Below, in pieces: positions 61,586-64,000 of a stretch of 64,000 nt of DNA. Both the position numbers and the translations under genes were made by a program. This DNA comes from Spirosoma sp. SC4-14. GTDB lineage: Bacteria; Bacteroidota; Bacteroidia; Cytophagales; Spirosomataceae. The first letter of the stretch is position 1; each line of letters begins with the position of its first letter. Below the pieces are notes generated by a model, which was not told the origin of the DNA, did not search any database, and worked only from the letters and a program-made list of their open reading frames with translations. Where the stretch lies: the NCBI RefSeq assembly GCF_037201965.1, contig NZ_CP147518.1, positions 2,107,001-2,171,000 of the forward strand, given 5' to 3'.

Positions 61586-63028
61586 ATGGACAATCTGCTA
61601 ACAGCGGCTTATTCGCCCGAACGGTTTCGGCAGCAGGCACACACACTGGTCGATTTACTGGCCGACCAGCTAAATCAGGACGAACGATCCAATGAGCCGG
61701 TATTGCCTTATGCAGAGCCCGATGAACTGCTGGCCTATTGGCAGGCCGATTTCCAGAAGCCCATCGATGGTGATCCCCTACCCGTGCTGACTGATATTGT
61801 GAAACGATCTATCCACTTGCATAATCCGCGCTATATGGGCCACCAGGTTGCACCACCGTTGCCATTGGCGGCTCTGACTGGTGTGCTAACGGGATTGCTT
61901 AATAATGGGATGGCGGTGTATGAAATGGGAATGACGGCCAATGCGCTCGAACGGATTGTGACCCAATGGATGGCCGAAAAAATGCAATTGGGCCCGCAAG
62001 CAGGTGGGCTGCTAACGTCGGGAGGTACGCTGGCTAACCTTACGGCTTTGCTGACCGCCCGGGCAGTGGCTGTTTCCAATAACGTATGGGAAGAGGGCTA
62101 TGCCGAGCGAAGCCGACTGGCGATTATGGTATCGGAAGAAGCACATTATTGTGTTGATCGGGCCGCCCGGATTATGGGGCTTGGTAGCGATGGCATTATC
62201 AAAATACCAACCAACGAACGCTTTCAACTGCGAACGGATCTACTGGAAACTTATCTGGAGCAGGCTCGGGCCAACGGTTTAACGGTATTTGCGGTTGTGG
62301 GCTGCGCCTGCTCAACCTCTACCGGTTCATACGACGACCTAATGGCAATTGCCGATTTCTGCGAGAAACATACATTGTGGTTTCATGCCGATGGTGCTCA
62401 CGGTGGGGCTGCTGTTATGTCAGAGACCTATCGGCCACTGATTCGTGGCATCGAACGGGCCGATTCGGTTGTGGTTGATTTTCATAAAATGATGATGATT
62501 CCGGCATTGGTTACGGCCGTTCTGTACCGACGCGAGCTGGATTCCTACCGAACCTTTCAGCAAAAAGCTCAGTATTTGTGGAGTGATGCTACGGCGAAAG
62601 ACTGGTTCAATTCGGGCAAACGGGTGTTCGAATGCACGAAGCTGATGATGAGTGCTAAAGTATATACGGTGCTCAGAACCTACGGCGAAGCCATCTTCAC
62701 GGCCAATGTCGAAACCCTATATCGACTGGCAAGTCGGTTTGCCGATCAGGTTCGGAGCCGACCCGAATTTGAGCTGGCCGTTGAGCCAGAGAGCAATATT
62801 GTGTGTTTTCGGTATGTTGGCAACGGCCACACCGCCGACCAACTGGATACGCTCAACACTCAGATTCGGGCGAAGCTATTGAAAGAAGGCCGCTTCTACA
62901 TTGTGCAGACTACCTTACGCGGGCGCGTTTACCTGCGTGTTTCGCTCATGAATCCACTTACAACCGATACGCATCTGGAAGAACTGCTGGACGTAATCAG
63001 CCAACAACACTACCACTACGCAGAATAG
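61586..63028 (+). CDS. PLP-dependent group II decarboxylase
   Basis: 480 residues. Key parts are GLLTSGGTLANLTALLTARA, HADGAHGGAA (Asp and His at the PLP ring) and VDFHKMMMIPAL with the Schiff-base Lys near residue 300. The pattern matches group II decarboxylases (glutamate, L-2,4-diaminobutyrate, aromatic amino acid). Aspartate or diaminobutyrate is the likeliest substrate by overall resemblance, but this is not certain. It is probably under the divergent LysR regulator. Confidence 0.87.
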   Translation: MDNLLTAAYSPERFRQQAHTLVDLLADQLNQDERSNEPVLPYAEPDELLAYWQADFQKPIDGDPLPVLTDIVKRSIHLHNPRYMGHQVAPPLPLAALTGVLTGLLNNGMAVYEMGMTANALERIVTQWMAEKMQLGPQAGGLLTSGGTLANLTALLTARAVAVSNNVWEEGYAERSRLAIMVSEEAHYCVDRAARIMGLGSDGIIKIPTNERFQLRTDLLETYLEQARANGLTVFAVVGCACSTSTGSYDDLMAIADFCEKHTLWFHADGAHGGAAVMSETYRPLIRGIERADSVVVDFHKMMMIPALVTAVLYRRELDSYRTFQQKAQYLWSDATAKDWFNSGKRVFECTKLMMSAKVYTVLRTYGEAIFTANVETLYRLASRFADQVRSRPEFELAVEPESNIVCFRYVGNGHTADQLDTLNTQIRAKLLKEGRFYIVQTTLRGRVYLRVSLMNPLTTDTHLEELLDVISQQHYHYAE

Positions 63029-63084
63029 ATAGTGGATGTCTGTTATAAAATCAATTGTTCCACCATCCACTGTCTACTATCTAA
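63026..63084. terminator. Hairpin between convergent decarboxylase and ispD
   Basis: TAGATAGTGGATG (about 63026-63038) pairs with CATCCACTGTCTA (about 63064-63076) with one G:U. It overlaps the decarboxylase stop region and lies before the end of the leftward ispD; it probably terminates both. Confidence 0.55.
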
Positions 63085-63095
63085 CATCCGGCTAC

Positions 63096-63782
63096 TCAAA
63101 AACCTCTCAAGTCGTCGGGAGTCGTAATTTTAATGTTATCGTAAGAGCCGTCGATAAGCGTAATCTCAAACCCCGCGTATTCCATCACACTGGCACAGTC
63201 GGTAAAAAAGGGCTGTTCATCAACGGCAAATGCCTGCCGAAACAACTCCAGCCGGAACGTCTGCGGAGTTTGTACCAGTCGATACAGGCTCCGATCGAGA
63301 GCATTACTTCGTCCGTTGGCATCCACCACCCGCACCGAATCTTTTACGGGCACACAGGTAACGGCCGAGCCGGTTTGGGCGGCTATAGCGAAACTGTTCT
63401 GAATAATGTCGGGCGTAATGAAAGGACGCACGCCGTCGTGCACGGCCACCAGGCCATCCGTACAATTGATTGCTCCAAGTCCGTTGCGTACCGACTGAAA
63501 GCGGCTGCTACCACCCGTAACAAGCTGAACGGCTGGATGGAAATTGTGCTGATTGCATAGGGAGCCCCAGGTTGACTGTTCACGGGCTGGCAGAACCACA
63601 ATAATCTGAGAAGCAGGTAGTAGAACCAGAAACTGCTCGATCGTGTGCTGAAGAATGGGTTTGCCATGCAGGAGCAGGAACTGTTTAGGAATGTCGGATT
63701 TCATCCGGCTCCCGCTGCCGCCAGCAACAATAATGGCAAATGAATTTGTTGGAACCTGAACGGATGGCGAATCGTAAAGCAT
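63096..63782 (-). CDS. ispD: 2-C-methyl-D-erythritol 4-phosphate cytidylyltransferase
   Basis: 228 residues from ATG 63782; an ATG 30 bases up would add a run of hydrophobic residues not usual for the family. Motifs: IIVAGGSGSRMKSDIPKQF (nucleotide binding), LVAVHDGVRPFITPDII and VQTPQTFRLELF. It makes CDP-methylerythritol in the MEP isoprenoid pathway. The Arg and Lys of the N-terminal loop are present. Confidence 0.94.
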   Translation of the reverse strand: MLYDSPSVQVPTNSFAIIVAGGSGSRMKSDIPKQFLLLHGKPILQHTIEQFLVLLPASQIIVVLPAREQSTWGSLCNQHNFHPAVQLVTGGSSRFQSVRNGLGAINCTDGLVAVHDGVRPFITPDIIQNSFAIAAQTGSAVTCVPVKDSVRVVDANGRSNALDRSLYRLVQTPQTFRLELFRQAFAVDEQPFFTDCASVMEYAGFEITLIDGSYDNIKITTPDDLRGF

Positions 63783-63811
63783 AAGAAGTAAGGAGAGCCC
63801 TTTAATGATCA

Positions 63812-63865
63812 TTAGTCATTTGTTAGTCGGAAACGCACCCGAATGCCCGACTAACAAATGACTAA
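63812..63865 (-). terminator. 19-bp perfect hairpin between queA and ispD
   Basis: Arms 63812-63830 and 63847-63865 are exact reverse complements with a 16-base loop. It lies between the queA stop and the ispD start on the same strand and is a probable terminator. Confidence 0.7.
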
Positions 63866-63907
63866 CGACCGGTATGAGCAGCAAAGCTACTTATGACTTA
63901 CGATTAC

Positions 63908-64000
63908 TTATAGAATGAGCATGGCATCGCCGTAGCTAAAGAAACGGTATTTTTCTTTGATAGCCACTTCATAAGCCTGCCGGATCAGTTCATGACCACC
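63908..64000 (-). CDS. queA: S-adenosylmethionine:tRNA ribosyltransferase-isomerase, 3' end
   Basis: Only the last 30 residues and stop lie in the window. They read [18 protein letters not shown] then [12 protein letters not shown], the hallmark C-terminus of QueA, which makes epoxyqueuosine in tRNA. The gene enters from the right edge on the minus strand. Confidence 0.88.
   Translation of the reverse strand, partial: GGHELIRQAYEVAIKEKYRFFSYGDAMLIL

Overview
The window looks like the chromosome of a Cytophagales-type Bacteroidota, most like Spirosoma or a close relative. This rests on two SusC/SusD pairs, DUF3857/transglutaminase proteins, FG-GAP/VCBS repeat proteins, an ASPIC/UnbV protein next to a vanadium haloperoxidase, a GT4-GH130 pair, and promoters with TAnnTTTG-like -7 boxes and few strong Shine-Dalgarno sites. 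The genus is inferred from gene content; no rRNA or tRNA gene was seen.

Left part (1-16 kb): a cytochrome-c/VCBS lipoprotein cut by the window edge and a GH18 chitinase run leftwards. A PUL-like run goes rightwards: SusC, SusD, an ASPIC/UnbV FG-GAP protein and a vanadium-type haloperoxidase. A ROK-family repressor and an FGGY gluconokinase follow, then a small unknown protein. Middle-left (16-31 kb) is mostly housekeeping: proBA, aat, a DUF3857 pair (one with an intact catalytic site, one without), a small lipoprotein, a PmoA/DUF6807 protein, a membrane 4Fe-4S protein, a DJ-1/PfpI protein, rfbC, pyrF, a small membrane protein and a DUF4286 protein. From 30.8 to 39.9 kb lie a very large secreted nuclease fused to YadA-head-like repeats, a WYL-like protein, and a GT4 glycosyltransferase paired with a GH130 mannoside phosphorylase/hydrolase.

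About 39.9-51.0 kb is a compact Mu-like transposable element. It carries a leftward XRE repressor, a Ner-like regulator, MuA (DDE triad intact), MuB (AAA), a GemA-like protein, a string of small DNA-binding or unknown proteins, and a leftward pair of tail genes (tape measure and OB-fold/baseplate type). No capsid, portal, terminase, lysis or other tail gene was found. Both ends and the regulatory region carry copies of a CTTCGTGTTTGG-type motif. The element is either a deleted prophage or a small Mu-type satellite/transposon, and it is the best candidate here for something undescribed.

Right part (51.5-64 kb): a second SusC/SusD pair, two tandem hydrophilic low-complexity proteins, an ArnT/PMT-type glycosyltransferase, meaB with a LysR regulator divergent from a PLP-dependent decarboxylase, ispD, and the 3' end of queA.

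Gene ends are often marked by long, near-perfect inverted repeats with stems of 15-35 bp, including one dispersed family that shares an exact 20-base core.
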